A DNA stretch of 64,000 bases from Aquimarina brevivitae. Its GTDB lineage: Bacteria; Bacteroidota; Bacteroidia; Flavobacteriales; Flavobacteriaceae. Below, piece by piece: positions 29,501 through 36,970 of the stretch; the first letter of the stretch is position 1; the number at the start of each line of letters is the position of its first letter. The stretch spans positions 1,284,208 to 1,348,207 of the forward strand of contig NZ_SGXE01000001.1 in the NCBI RefSeq assembly GCF_004216895.1, written 5' to 3'. The notes under the pieces are model-generated. The model saw nothing but the letters and a program-made list of their open reading frames with translations, had not been told where the DNA came from and ran no database searches. The position numbers and the translations under genes were made by a program.

Positions 29501-29709
29501 AAAAGCAATGCCTTAATAGATTGATTGATATTGTTATTACGAGTTGCTTGTTGATAGATATGCTCAACCTCTTTTAAGGCAGATTTTGGTAATCCTTTTT
29601 CTTCAAGAATTGCCACTTGTTTCCATTCTGATTCAAAAGAATCTTGACCCATAATGTAGTGTATGTTAATAATGATTAGTACGCAAAGTGAAAAATAGGT
29701 TTTCATCAT
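23587..29709 (-). CDS. Alpha-2-macroglobulin family protein
   Basis: A 2040-residue exported protein with a signal peptide of about 21 residues and no lipobox. It has a long helical N-terminal region, MG-type beta domains from about residue 500, an MG2-like domain near residue 590 (TDRSIYRPGQTIYFKG), a low-complexity, alanine- and glutamate-rich segment at about residues 1185-1260 that may act as a bait or linker region, an A2M domain (LPKLTTDNQGNINFSFTTPEALTKWKL), the thioester motif CAEQ at C1492-Q1495 and an alpha-helical thioester domain. In bacteria such proteins trap attacking proteases in the periplasm or at the outer membrane. The usual partner PBP1C is not adjacent. It is much longer than the Escherichia coli form because of the N-terminal region. 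Confidence 0.93.
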   Translation of the reverse strand: MMKTYFSLCVLIIINIHYIMGQDSFESEWKQVAILEEKGLPKSALKEVEHIYQQATRNNNINQSIKALLFKSKYLLTLEEDAQLTIINDFKSEIKKSKFPKKNILQNVVANLYWEYFQQNRWKFYDRTATVSKVDTEDFRTWDLETLFKEVHFYYQKSLENEKQAKQTTISTISPLLIKEEGSENYRPTLFDFLAHNALKFYRSSETNINKPAYAFEIDDPKLLTDHRSFISLPIETKDTLSLQFQALKIYQDLIQFHTTKNNIQALTDVNIKRLQFVKEEAVFTAVEDQYLTTLLNEKELIRDQEEVALYNYEIANLYNQIGGRYTPKIKEDVRWKIQESLALCNQTIESFPNSIGAKKCKVLKEQILFPRVSIITENYIPVEQASRMLIEYKNIAQLHFKVLSINAAQQDKLKGMYKSEEKVTFFKQLKEITSWKASLPDEKDYQQHDTEVLIPALPQGSYLILASKEKELTINSFFSYGYLQSTNLALVENKNNGELTFQVLNRKDGTPIPNAKIQLKTNAGRGYRNQFNEVLTTDNKGQASLKLNSYYYSVTATVSYQNDVATFDNLYLNKSRNYTNPEGNTKQKAFLFTDRSIYRPGQTIYFKGILMTSTNNEDHKVLANEKAFAKLIDVNGQEIKQLDFTTNEYGSFSGEFIVPSTGLTGNYTIQTNFYYNTSIAVEEYKRPKFEASFKPIKETFRVNDSVTVKGIAKAYAGTNITNAKVVYRVYREVQYPIWCWWFPSYGDSPQEIVHGETTTDDQGAFNINFKAIPDNSVAKDNQPIFRYNITADITDINGETRTATTIVNVGYHTITATIEINGKIDKSKKDNKLIINTTNLNGEAVEVTGTIKISKLKAPSEPLRSRPWKAPFYQQIPKEKFKELFPHDAYGNEDDYRSWDKGKSVLNTEINTHGESDAPTAIKEVEFASIKKWELGKYIVEFTTQDKFGQNVKTAQYFEIYNSRDNQISDNQLFEIYTDKTTYATGDEVILTLGTAAKNMTVTLDIEKNHQLIDTKIINLSNECKEIKIPVTKEDIGGFAITYSYVIYNSHNSSSLLISVPYDSTELNIETNTFRDKLKPGGEETWSFTIKGPKGEQVAAELLASMYDMSLDQFKEHNWRFNPIYKPIYYVSGRRSATYSFENNKLRAYNQPNYQYGYPYQGYDELNLFGLEFGNTYRRLRAKASGVAMMSAPPEEARRMEMAKAERESAERRTDVAYESKIAAAQAAENDSVDTNTPNDSVPAKTPSKETKKAEQVQVRTNLQETAFFLPKLTTDNQGNINFSFTTPEALTKWKLQLLAHTKTLNAATTTLETVTQKELMVLPNPPRFLRQGDTIALSTKIASLANKKLSGTVELQLINPLNNTRIDTKLGNTAAKQSFTIEPNGNTDATWQLIIPDNISAVQYTVIARAENYSDGEQNVLPVLTNRMLVTETLPMWVSSAQTKAFTLGKLKTNKSKTLKHHQLSLEVTSNPAWYAVQALPYLMEYPYECAEQTFSRYYANSLASHIANTNPRIEQVFNQWKNTDALVSNLEKNEELKSLIIQETPWLRDAQSETEQKKRIALLFDLNKMNNELEAAIQKLKQLQYGSGGFPWFKGGYENRYITQYIVTGFGHLQRLGVTDLDSDTKQMLKRAISYLDKEFVIEYEDLKRNAERNKLDLTKDHLSYTQIHYLYMRSFFEEIQRPKNTEEAYTYYMNQAKKYWLGKGLYAEGMLAILLHRNQKAGVAMQIMNSLEERSITNEELGMYWKSNTASWYWYQAPIETQALMIEAFSEIQPEPQRTKNIDNLKVWLLKNKQTNSWKTTKATAKAVYALLLQSSDWLAVTDMLEVTVGNQTINPATLEDVKVEAGTGYFKTSWSGKEINQEMATVTMTKKGKGIAWGALYWQYFEDLDKITGAKTPLQLKKKLFLKENSSTGKQLTEITTNSTLNVGDLITVRIELRTDRAMEFVHMKDMRSSGLEPINVISQYKWQDGLGYYESTRDAATNFFFDYLPKGVFVFEYDLRVNNKGQFSNGISTIQSMYAPEFSSHSEGVRISVE

Positions 29710-29938
29710 GGTGAAATTTGTTTAGGTTCTTTAAATATACAATCCTTATACCAAAATAAGAGTCAAAAGCTTTTTTGTTATTAGTAAAGTAAGGCATTAA
29801 TCCTTAGAGGATAGAGCGTAAATGAGTTAAATCAATGACTGAGTACGTAAACTGTACATATGAAGTAGTATCAATTCGTAGCTTTATTTTTTTAAAAGAT
29901 CCTCATAGTTGTATCTTTATCAAAATAATTATTTAGTA

Positions 29939-31294
29939 ATGCGAATACATTTTATAGCTATAGGGGGTAGCGCTATGCATAATCTTGCCATAGCACTTCA
30001 TAATAAAGGATATCAAGTTACGGGTAGTGATGATGTTATCTTTGATCCATCAAAGTCGCGATTAGCAGAACGAGGGTTGTTGCCAGAGCAGTTTGGTTGG
30101 TTTACGGATAAAATTACAGCAGACATCGATGCGATACTACTAGGTATGCATGCTAAACAAGATAATCCTGAATTGTTAAAAGCGCAGGAATTAGGATTGA
30201 AAATATATTCGTATCCTGAATTTTTATATGAGCAGTCTGCAAATAAAACCAGAGTGGTTATTGGTGGCTCCCACGGTAAAACCACCATAACTTCTATGAT
30301 TTTACACGTGCTAAAGTACAACGAAAAGGAAGTAGATTATATGGTAGGAGCACAGCTTGAAGGTTTTGACACCATGGTACATCTCACAGAGGAAAATGAT
30401 TTTATTGTGCTAGAAGGGGATGAGTATTTATCCTCGCCAATTGATCCTAGGCCTAAATTTCATCTGTATCAACCAAATATAGCGCTGCTTAGTGGTATAG
30501 CCTGGGATCACATTAATGTGTTTCCTACTTATGAGAATTACGTGGAGCAGTTTAAAATATTTGTCGATAGTATTGTAACTGGCGGGAGTATTAATTACAA
30601 TGCAGAAGATCCCGAGGTGGTAAAGGTAGTTGAAGGTTCTGAAAATCAAATCAGAAAAATTCCATATACCACTCCTGAGTATAGGGTAGAAGATGGCGAA
30701 ACACTACTGCATACCCCAGATGGTGAGATGCCTATTGAGATTTTTGGGGCACATAATCTAAATAATCTTGCAGGAGCGAAATGGATTTGCCAGCATATGG
30801 GTATCGATGAAGATGAGTTCTATGAAGCTATAGCCACTTTTACGGGAGCTTCTAAGCGTTTGGAAAAAATCGCGGAGAATACTAAAACAGTAGTTTATAA
30901 GGATTTTGCTCATAGCCCATCAAAAGTAGCAGCTACCACCAATGCTGTGAAGGAGCAGTATAGCGATAGAAAATTAATAGCTTGTTTGGAGCTGCATACC
31001 TATAGTAGTTTAAATGCAGATTTTTTAAAGTTATATGAAGGTGCTTTGGATCAAGCTGATGAGGCTGTTGTTTTTTATTCGCCAGATGCGGTTAAAATTA
31101 AACAACTAGAAGCAATAACTGCAGATCAAATCTTGGCTGCTTTTAATCGCAAGGATCTGGTGGTGTATACCAACCCTAAGGAATTTCAGGATTATCTGAA
31201 GAAAAAGGATTTTGATAGTAGTACATTACTATTAATGAGTAGTGGTAACTATGGAGGTTTGGATTTTGATGCTATTAAAAAATGGATAGATTAA
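29939..31294 (+). CDS. mpl: UDP-N-acetylmuramate:L-Ala-gamma-D-Glu-meso-DAP ligase
   Basis: A 451-residue Mur-ligase family enzyme that joins recycled tripeptide to UDP-MurNAc in cell-wall recycling. Start at the second ATG gives MRIHFIAIGGSAMHNLA, the family's N-terminus; an upstream in-frame start would add ten unrelated residues. The ATP loop GGSHGKTT is at residues 109-116, and EGDEYLSS and the AWDHINVFPTYENY stretch match Mpl. AGDE-type variation distinguishes it from MurC, which lacks this form. Alone on the plus strand, it is followed by a convergent gene ten bases later. Confidence 0.93.
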   Translation: MRIHFIAIGGSAMHNLAIALHNKGYQVTGSDDVIFDPSKSRLAERGLLPEQFGWFTDKITADIDAILLGMHAKQDNPELLKAQELGLKIYSYPEFLYEQSANKTRVVIGGSHGKTTITSMILHVLKYNEKEVDYMVGAQLEGFDTMVHLTEENDFIVLEGDEYLSSPIDPRPKFHLYQPNIALLSGIAWDHINVFPTYENYVEQFKIFVDSIVTGGSINYNAEDPEVVKVVEGSENQIRKIPYTTPEYRVEDGETLLHTPDGEMPIEIFGAHNLNNLAGAKWICQHMGIDEDEFYEAIATFTGASKRLEKIAENTKTVVYKDFAHSPSKVAATTNAVKEQYSDRKLIACLELHTYSSLNADFLKLYEGALDQADEAVVFYSPDAVKIKQLEAITADQILAAFNRKDLVVYTNPKEFQDYLKKKDFDSSTLLLMSSGNYGGLDFDAIKKWID

Positions 31295-31304
31295 GTTTTT
31301 ACCT

Positions 31305-31919
31305 TTAATGGCTAAAATGTGCTGCGAATAGCGAATCGATAAAATCTTTTATTGATGCCTGGTTGCTTTTAATCAATTGCTGCTTAGCATTATCAATATC
31401 TTGTATAGATTTGTCTTGACTGATTTTAAACTTGCCTTCCCATCGTTGTATGTTAAGTTCAAAGCAATGGATGTAGGGAACTAAACGATCCATCCGCGGG
31501 TCTTCAAGATCTAAAACAAATTTTGGAGTAGTGCCTTCCATATATTCGGTCATTGTTACCAAAGACTTTTTAATGGCTAAAGGATCAGTGATTGCAGTCA
31601 CCAAACCATATCCATGAGCAATCAGATAATTCCAGGTTGGTAGTTGTTTTGTAGTATATACAGATGGTGAGATATAGGATTGTGGTCCATTAAAAATAGC
31701 TACTGCTTTGTTATTGTTTTTAAGCAATGATACGTGCGGATTTGAAGCATCAATATGACCGATTAGTTTGTTGTTTTCTAATATTAGTGGTGCGTGAGTA
31801 ATATAGGGTTCATCACTATTAGCTGAAACTAAGGTAGCAAAAGGATACTGCAATGCGACTTGTTGGATGAGTTCAGAATTGTATTCCTGATGGTGCTTGG
31901 GTGGATAGCTATTAGACAT
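31305..31919 (-). CDS. FMN-binding negative transcriptional regulator, PaiB family
   Basis: A 204-residue flavin-reductase-like split-barrel protein of the PaiB family (FMN_bind_2). Recognised by FATLVSANSDEPYITHAPL, HVSLLKNNNKAVAIFNGPQSYISPS and the PTWNYLIAHGYG motif. In Bacillus subtilis PaiB is a repressor of sporulation and protease genes; in this organism it is more likely an FMN-binding protein of unknown role. It overlaps the upstream DUF1569 gene by eight bases, so both are probably translated from one mRNA. Confidence 0.92.
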   Translation of the reverse strand: MSNSYPPKHHQEYNSELIQQVALQYPFATLVSANSDEPYITHAPLILENNKLIGHIDASNPHVSLLKNNNKAVAIFNGPQSYISPSVYTTKQLPTWNYLIAHGYGLVTAITDPLAIKKSLVTMTEYMEGTTPKFVLDLEDPRMDRLVPYIHCFELNIQRWEGKFKISQDKSIQDIDNAKQQLIKSNQASIKDFIDSLFAAHFSH

Positions 31920-32355
31920 TAAACTGTTTTAAGTGATGGTCCAAATGCTTGTATTGCATTTGTCCCCATTGTTGAGCTGTAAATTTACCAAAAACAGGAT
32001 GAGGTTGCCATTCAGTGACATCCTTTTTTATAAGAAATTCGTCTATAAGGTGTATTAGATTATCTTTTTCTTCTTCAAAATTTTTCTCCTCACTAACTCT
32101 AAATGAAGGAACCGTTGGTAGGTTTTTGCTCCAGGGTCTGTCATTATACATCGCTTTTTTAAAGAGCAATTTTGCTAAGAAATTCGGTTTTACTGGTGGA
32201 TGCTCCTTTTGAAGCGCTATTTGTAGCGGAAACTTACAATGATGTAGCATTTGTGCTACGGTCATCTTACCCCATTGTGGAGAATCATCTTTGGTTAGTT
32301 TTTCAATTCGATCTTTTACTATTTTTGCAACTTCATCATTTAATAGGGATTCCAT
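31912..32355 (-). CDS. DUF1569 (DinB-like) protein
   Basis: A 147-residue four-helix protein. The pattern MTVAQMLHHCKFPLQIAL, then FGKFTAQQWGQMQYKHLDHHLKQF, is that of DUF1569 in the DinB/YfiT-like superfamily, in which histidines on the bundle (here H38/H39 and H137, H140, H141) bind a metal. These proteins often act as thiol-dependent transferases, but the activity is not known here. The gene overlaps the PaiB-family gene by eight bases. Confidence 0.85.
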   Translation of the reverse strand: MESLLNDEVAKIVKDRIEKLTKDDSPQWGKMTVAQMLHHCKFPLQIALQKEHPPVKPNFLAKLLFKKAMYNDRPWSKNLPTVPSFRVSEEKNFEEEKDNLIHLIDEFLIKKDVTEWQPHPVFGKFTAQQWGQMQYKHLDHHLKQFNV

Positions 32356-32404
32356 ACCTAATATATTTAATGACCTACAAGATACTTAAAAGAACTGCAC
32401 ATAA

Positions 32405-32436
32405 TAAAAAATGCCTGGTCAAATATGATCAGGCAT
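32405..32436 (-). terminator. Intrinsic terminator after the small secreted-protein gene
   Basis: ATGCCTGGTC (32411-32420) pairs with GATCAGGCAT (32427-32436) with one G-T pair; on the minus strand six T follow. Confidence 0.8.
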
Positions 32437-32464
32437 CCTAATTTAAATTAAAATTCTTCAAGTT

Positions 32465-32908
32465 TTAACCTACCTCGTCAAAGAATAATTTTAAGAACAT
32501 GTCTAAATCATCTTTTGATTTAATATCTTCAGGTGTTCCTAAATTAATCATTAGAGGCTGGTCCTTAATTTTTCCTTTGAGGAAAAATTGATATGTTGAT
32601 CCTATTTTAAATTTATAACCTGTTAGCTCAGCGCCAAAAGATTTAAAGGTAATAGGTGTTTTAGATCCGTTACTTTCTTCAAATGTGGATATAGTGGCAT
32701 CAAAAACTGCTGAAAGCATGTCGTCACTATAGTAATCCCATTTAATTGAAGTTCCATTGCAAGCTTGCAATTCGTACTCTGATTTAGCTTCACAGCCCTT
32801 TGGGACTTGTATGTGGTTTCCTACTAAATCTAAAAAGGTTACTTTACTGCTCTGACCATAAAAACTAAATGCAGACAGTACAAAAACTAGGGTAAAAATT
32901 TTCTTCAT
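32465..32908 (-). CDS. Secreted protein of unknown function
   Basis: A 147-residue protein with a clear signal peptide (MKKIFTLVFVLSAFSFYGQ, cleavage near residue 19). The mature part has two cysteines close to each other in sequence (KGCEAKSEYELQACNG) that may form a disulfide. I do not recognise a domain. It is monocistronic with its own terminator. A gap of 227 bases separates it from radC on the other strand. Confidence 0.75.
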   Translation of the reverse strand: MKKIFTLVFVLSAFSFYGQSSKVTFLDLVGNHIQVPKGCEAKSEYELQACNGTSIKWDYYSDDMLSAVFDATISTFEESNGSKTPITFKSFGAELTGYKFKIGSTYQFFLKGKIKDQPLMINLGTPEDIKSKDDLDMFLKLFFDEVG

Positions 32909-33135
32909 AAATAGGTTAATTTGAAGTTTTTAATTCAACGATTTTGGGCATATTGGCGGTAAATATAGTAAAAGTTTCATTTTCAAACAAATATATTCTT
33001 TTAAAAGCTTGCTATTTTGATAATTTTTGGCAGCTTTTTTTTAGTTTTTTTTAAGAATAATAGGCTGTAATATAGATAAATAGTTTATACTTATAATTGA
33101 AGTAATTTTTTATAAATTTTGAAAAAATAGTACTC

Positions 33136-33834
33136 ATGAAAGATTCTTTTGTGTCGTTTTCTATTAAGAAATGGAGCGAGGATGATCGCCCAAGAGAAAA
33201 ATTAATCGCCAAAGGGAAAAGTGCTCTTACTGATGCAGAGTTGGCAGCTATTTTAATTGGATCTGGCAATAGAGAAGAGAGTGCGGTGGATTTAAGCAAA
33301 AGAATTCTTGCCAGTGTAAATCACGATTTAAACAATCTAGGTAAATTATCGCTCAAGGAATTGATGACATTCAAAGGTATAGGAGAGGCGAAAGCAATAG
33401 CCATTATGGCAGCATTAGAGTTGGGTAGAAGAAGAAAGGATAGTGAGCAACCTATATTGCCAAAAATTAGCTGCAGTAGTGATGTATTTCAGTTGATGCG
33501 CCCCATAATTGGAGATCTTGAGCAAGAGGCATTTTGGGTATTATATCTTAATAATGCCAATCATGTAATCAGTAAGAAACAAATAAGTTTAGGTGGTAAA
33601 ACCAGCACTTTAGTGGATACTCGAATTGTTTTTAAACATGCAATAGATTTAGGTGCCGTTGCTGTTATTTTAGCACACAATCACCCCAGTGGTACAATTA
33701 AACCCAGTACCGCAGATAAACGCCTTACGGAAAAGATAAAAAATGGTGGAGAAATCTTAGAAGTGAAATTACTCGATCACCTCATTATCACCGAAAATAA
33801 GTATTTTAGCTTTGCAGACGAATCTTTGCTATAA
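33136..33834 (+). CDS. radC: RadC family JAMM domain protein
   Basis: A 232-residue protein with an N-terminal helix-hairpin-helix region (MTFKGIGEAKAIAI, about residues 77-90) and a C-terminal JAB/JAMM metalloprotease-like domain with H181, H183, S185 and D194 in HNHPSGTIKPSTAD. Despite the name, a DNA-repair role is not established for this family; the JAMM site is intact here. Length is normal. It is followed by the deacetylase-like gene after 12 bases and may be cotranscribed with it and the HAD phosphatase. Confidence 0.95.
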   Translation: MKDSFVSFSIKKWSEDDRPREKLIAKGKSALTDAELAAILIGSGNREESAVDLSKRILASVNHDLNNLGKLSLKELMTFKGIGEAKAIAIMAALELGRRRKDSEQPILPKISCSSDVFQLMRPIIGDLEQEAFWVLYLNNANHVISKKQISLGGKTSTLVDTRIVFKHAIDLGAVAVILAHNHPSGTIKPSTADKRLTEKIKNGGEILEVKLLDHLIITENKYFSFADESLL

Positions 33835-33846
33835 GAAAGAGATTAT

Positions 33847-35148
33847 ATGATTTTGATATATGTACCCAAGACCAGCTCTAGAGTTGTGTATACGTTTAGA
33901 CATATTTGCAAGAGGATTTTGGGCTTGGAGGTGGATTTTACTTCAAAAATAGAAAGTTTTATAGCCCACGAGGGCCCTAAGTTTTCTTACGGTAAACAAC
34001 AATTAGGTAAAGAACTTTATTTTCAAAGTGTTGAGCTTTTGTTTGAACAAGGGTTAAATGACGTTGTGCCAACGGTACAAGAATGGGATGATACTAAAGG
34101 GTTTTTTGCAGTAAAAAATGAAGCATCGGCTTTACCTTTTGATATTTTTGCAGCTTCCTTTTTCTTGTTAAGTCGGTATGAAGAATATTTACCACACGTT
34201 AAAGATGATAAGGGAAGGTATGTTGCGTCAGAAAGTTTGGCTTATAAGAATAAGTTTTTGCAAGATCCAGTCGTCGATATATGGGCGCTTAAGTTTTTAA
34301 AAATCATTAAAGATAAATTTCCTGAAGTTAAAACAACATCTAAAAACTTTTCCATCGCTCCCGTGGTGGTGGTATCCCAAACATTTGCGTATAATCAAAA
34401 AGGTATTATACGCTCCTTAGGAGGTGTTTTTAGAGATTTATGGTTTTTTAACCTCAAAGAGGTTTCAGACCGGATTAAGGTAATTCTTAACCTTAGGAAG
34501 GACCCATATAACACCTTCGACTATTTGATCGATTTGCAAAGAAAAAAGAAAAGAGATTTGCGTGTTATGATTGGTCTTGGTGATTATACCACTTATGAAA
34601 AAAATATCAGTTATAATAATCCAGTACATCAAAGACTTATTAAGCATATCGCTGATTATATCAAGGTAGGCTTAAAATTATCCTATGATGCGATAGCAGA
34701 TATGACAAAGTTGAAAAAAGAAAAAGCGCGGATAGAATTGATTTTAAACCGGCAATTGCAGTATTCTTTTTGCTCCTTTAACAAAATAAAATTACCGGTC
34801 GCGTACCGCAATTTAATTGAGCTAGAGGTTAAGGAAGACTACTCCCTTGGCTATGCAGATTTTGCAGGTTTCAGGGCAGGAACCTGTCACCCGTTTCTTT
34901 TTTATGATTTAGATTATGAGGTGCAAACTCCATTAATGGTGCATCCAATAAGTATATCATACCAGAGCTTCGTTACAGGAGTTGATTTAGAGACTGTAAA
35001 AAATAGAATGCTGTCTATTATTGATAAAGTGAAGTCAGTTAATGGAATTTTCATTCCTATTTTTAGTAATGGTTTGTTTAGTGAGTTGAGCGATCAACAA
35101 AAGTGGAAGGAAGTTTTTGAATTAATATGGAATTTTGATGAAGGATAG
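33847..35148 (+). CDS. Polysaccharide-deacetylase-like protein, catalytic site apparently lost
   Basis: A 433-residue protein with no signal peptide. It resembles DUF7033/polysaccharide deacetylase proteins of Bacteroidota: the segment AYNQKGIIRSLGGVFRDLWF at about 181-200 and the region GYADFAGFRAGTCHPFLFYDL at about 339-360 are recognisable parts. Where members usually have an aspartate pair before the AY motif, this sequence reads VVVVSQTFAYN (about 173-183) and has no aspartate. Metal-dependent deacetylation is therefore doubtful, and it may be a pseudoenzyme. The stop lies 11 bases into the HAD gene. The family assignment is from memory. Confidence 0.65.
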   Translation: MILIYVPKTSSRVVYTFRHICKRILGLEVDFTSKIESFIAHEGPKFSYGKQQLGKELYFQSVELLFEQGLNDVVPTVQEWDDTKGFFAVKNEASALPFDIFAASFFLLSRYEEYLPHVKDDKGRYVASESLAYKNKFLQDPVVDIWALKFLKIIKDKFPEVKTTSKNFSIAPVVVVSQTFAYNQKGIIRSLGGVFRDLWFFNLKEVSDRIKVILNLRKDPYNTFDYLIDLQRKKKRDLRVMIGLGDYTTYEKNISYNNPVHQRLIKHIADYIKVGLKLSYDAIADMTKLKKEKARIELILNRQLQYSFCSFNKIKLPVAYRNLIELEVKEDYSLGYADFAGFRAGTCHPFLFYDLDYEVQTPLMVHPISISYQSFVTGVDLETVKNRMLSIIDKVKSVNGIFIPIFSNGLFSELSDQQKWKEVFELIWNFDEG

Positions 35149-35824
35149 AATAGCACATATTTTTTTTGATTTGGATCACACCTTGTGGGATTTTGATAGA
35201 AATTCCATGTTGGCATTTGAAAAGATTTTCAAGAAGTTTAAAATCAACGTTACAGTTGAAGACTTTTTAAAAGTTTATCAGCCCGTTAACCTGAAGTATT
35301 GGAAATTGTATAGAGAAGATCAGGTAAGCAAAAAAGAAATGAGAAGAAGAAGGCTTCAAGAAACTTTCGAACCCATGAAGATAAAGCTCTCCTTGGCCAG
35401 TATTGATGAGATAGCAGAAGATTACATAACATTTTTACCGGATAATAATTATTTAATCGAAGGAACCGAAGAAGTATTAGCCTTTTTAAATCCATCGTAT
35501 CAAATGCATATTATCACTAACGGTTTTAAAGAAGTGCAATATCAAAAACTAGAGAGATCTGGGATCCGGAAATATTTTAAAACAATAACCAATAGTGAGG
35601 AGGCTGGATTTAAAAAGCCTCATCCTATAATTTTTGAAACCGCTATTGAAGAATCCGGTGCAGATCCTGCAGAAAGTCTAATGATAGGGGATAACTATGA
35701 AGCTGATATCCTTGGTGCAGACCAAATGGGGTGGCACACAATCTGCTTTAATTATCATAACGAGAAAATACCTGCAAACTACTTGCAAATCAATAAGCTC
35801 GTAGAATTAAAAAAATATCTATAG
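35138..35824 (+). CDS. HAD-family phosphatase, YjjG-like
   Basis: A 228-residue haloacid dehalogenase-type hydrolase. Motif I is FFDLDHTLWDF (residues 9-19), followed by a helical cap, motif II ITNG, motif III lysine in KKPHPIIF and motif IV GDNYEADILGA. This pattern fits the YjjG noncanonical pyrimidine nucleotidase group, which removes phosphate from nucleoside monophosphates, though other phosphate esters are possible. The ATG at 35138 is preferred to the adjacent TTG. It overlaps the upstream gene by 11 bases, so the two are probably translationally coupled. Confidence 0.93.
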   Translation: MKDRIAHIFFDLDHTLWDFDRNSMLAFEKIFKKFKINVTVEDFLKVYQPVNLKYWKLYREDQVSKKEMRRRRLQETFEPMKIKLSLASIDEIAEDYITFLPDNNYLIEGTEEVLAFLNPSYQMHIITNGFKEVQYQKLERSGIRKYFKTITNSEEAGFKKPHPIIFETAIEESGADPAESLMIGDNYEADILGADQMGWHTICFNYHNEKIPANYLQINKLVELKKYL

Positions 35825-36152
35825 ACCTATCGTTATTTTGGTTTCAATAGATTGAGACTATATTGCTTCGTAAGCAGATTTTGAAAATGAATTCAGTTAT
35901 TTGATATTTAACCACTGGGTCTTTCCAAATAATAATTTAGAATAAGCATAACAAGGAGGCGCAACTATATTCTCATTCCTCGCTTTGAATAGTAGCTAAT
36001 TTGTTAGCATTAAAAATACTGAGTTAGGTAATCTTGCTTCATTGATAAAATAAATTTCTATATTTCGGACAATTATTTAGTTGACTATTCAAATAGAGGT
36101 AAGGCCTTAGTGCTTTAGTAACATTTGAATCCAATATTATACCAATAGTTTT
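35825..36152. other. Intergenic gap without a recognised element
   Basis: A 328-base AT-rich gap between two plus-strand genes. I see no open frame, no terminator with a T tract and no clear promoter in it. Confidence 0.5.
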
Positions 36153-36962
36153 ATGACCCGATTCATCTTAGTATTCGTTTTAGTATTCTGTTTCTTCCCT
36201 TTGTCAGCACAAAAGAAGGTAAATGATTACAAATATATTTTAGTACCGGAGCAGTATGGATTTCTTAACGAAGCTAATCAGTATCAGCTTAATGCTTTAA
36301 CAAAGTTTTTGTTTAAAAAGTATGGGTTTACCGCCTATATCGAAGGAGAGGAAGTTCCAAAGGACTTACAAGATAATGGTTGTTTGGCATTGCAAGCAGA
36401 TTTGATGCGAGATTCAGGATTGTTTTTGACAAAGTTAAAAGTAGTGCTCAAAAATTGTAGTGGATCTGTTGTTTATACTTCTATGGAAGGTACAAGTAAA
36501 GAAAAAGAATATAAAAGAGCGTATCAGGAAGCACTCAGAGAGGCTTTTAAAAGCATGGAACAATTGAACTATAATTATCAACCTGGAAATGAAAGTAGCC
36601 CTAACACTGGTATAACAAAAAAAGAAACTAGCACCACTAAAAAAAATGATGCTCCAGAAGAGGTTGTTGTACAAGCGGTCCCCTCTATCCCAACGAATGA
36701 AGCTTTGTTAAAGGAGTATAGCTTTAATGGTGATACATTTAAGATTGTTCCAAAACCGTTTGGTTATAGTATGGTAATCTTAAAAGAAAAAAATACAAAT
36801 GAAATTGCAAAACTTTATCAAACCTCTCGAGAAAATGACTTTTTAGTGATAGGAGAGGAGTATACGGGTAGTGGCTTTTTTGATACCTATGGAAATTTTA
36901 TTCTTCATCGTATAAATCCTGTCACACAAAAACTCATTACGGATACTTTTGGCAGACAATAA
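36153..36962 (+). CDS. Secreted protein of unknown function
   Basis: A 269-residue protein with a signal peptide (MTRFILVFVLVFCFFPLSAQ). The mature part opens with a region that reads DYKYILVPEQYGFLNEANQYQLNALTKFLFKKYGF, a pattern seen in conserved flavobacterial exported proteins of unknown role, then a Ser/Thr/Lys-rich linker at about residues 155-175 and a second beta-rich part. No enzyme motif is recognised. It ends eight bases before the convergent rarA stop. Confidence 0.75.
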   Translation: MTRFILVFVLVFCFFPLSAQKKVNDYKYILVPEQYGFLNEANQYQLNALTKFLFKKYGFTAYIEGEEVPKDLQDNGCLALQADLMRDSGLFLTKLKVVLKNCSGSVVYTSMEGTSKEKEYKRAYQEALREAFKSMEQLNYNYQPGNESSPNTGITKKETSTTKKNDAPEEVVVQAVPSIPTNEALLKEYSFNGDTFKIVPKPFGYSMVILKEKNTNEIAKLYQTSRENDFLVIGEEYTGSGFFDTYGNFILHRINPVTQKLITDTFGRQ

Positions 36963-36970
36963 AAGAAAAG

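Noticed and set aside
35825-36152. Possible RNA or regulatory region in the gap after the HAD gene
   Set aside because: Only weak imperfect inverted repeats were seen, no T tract and no good promoter match.
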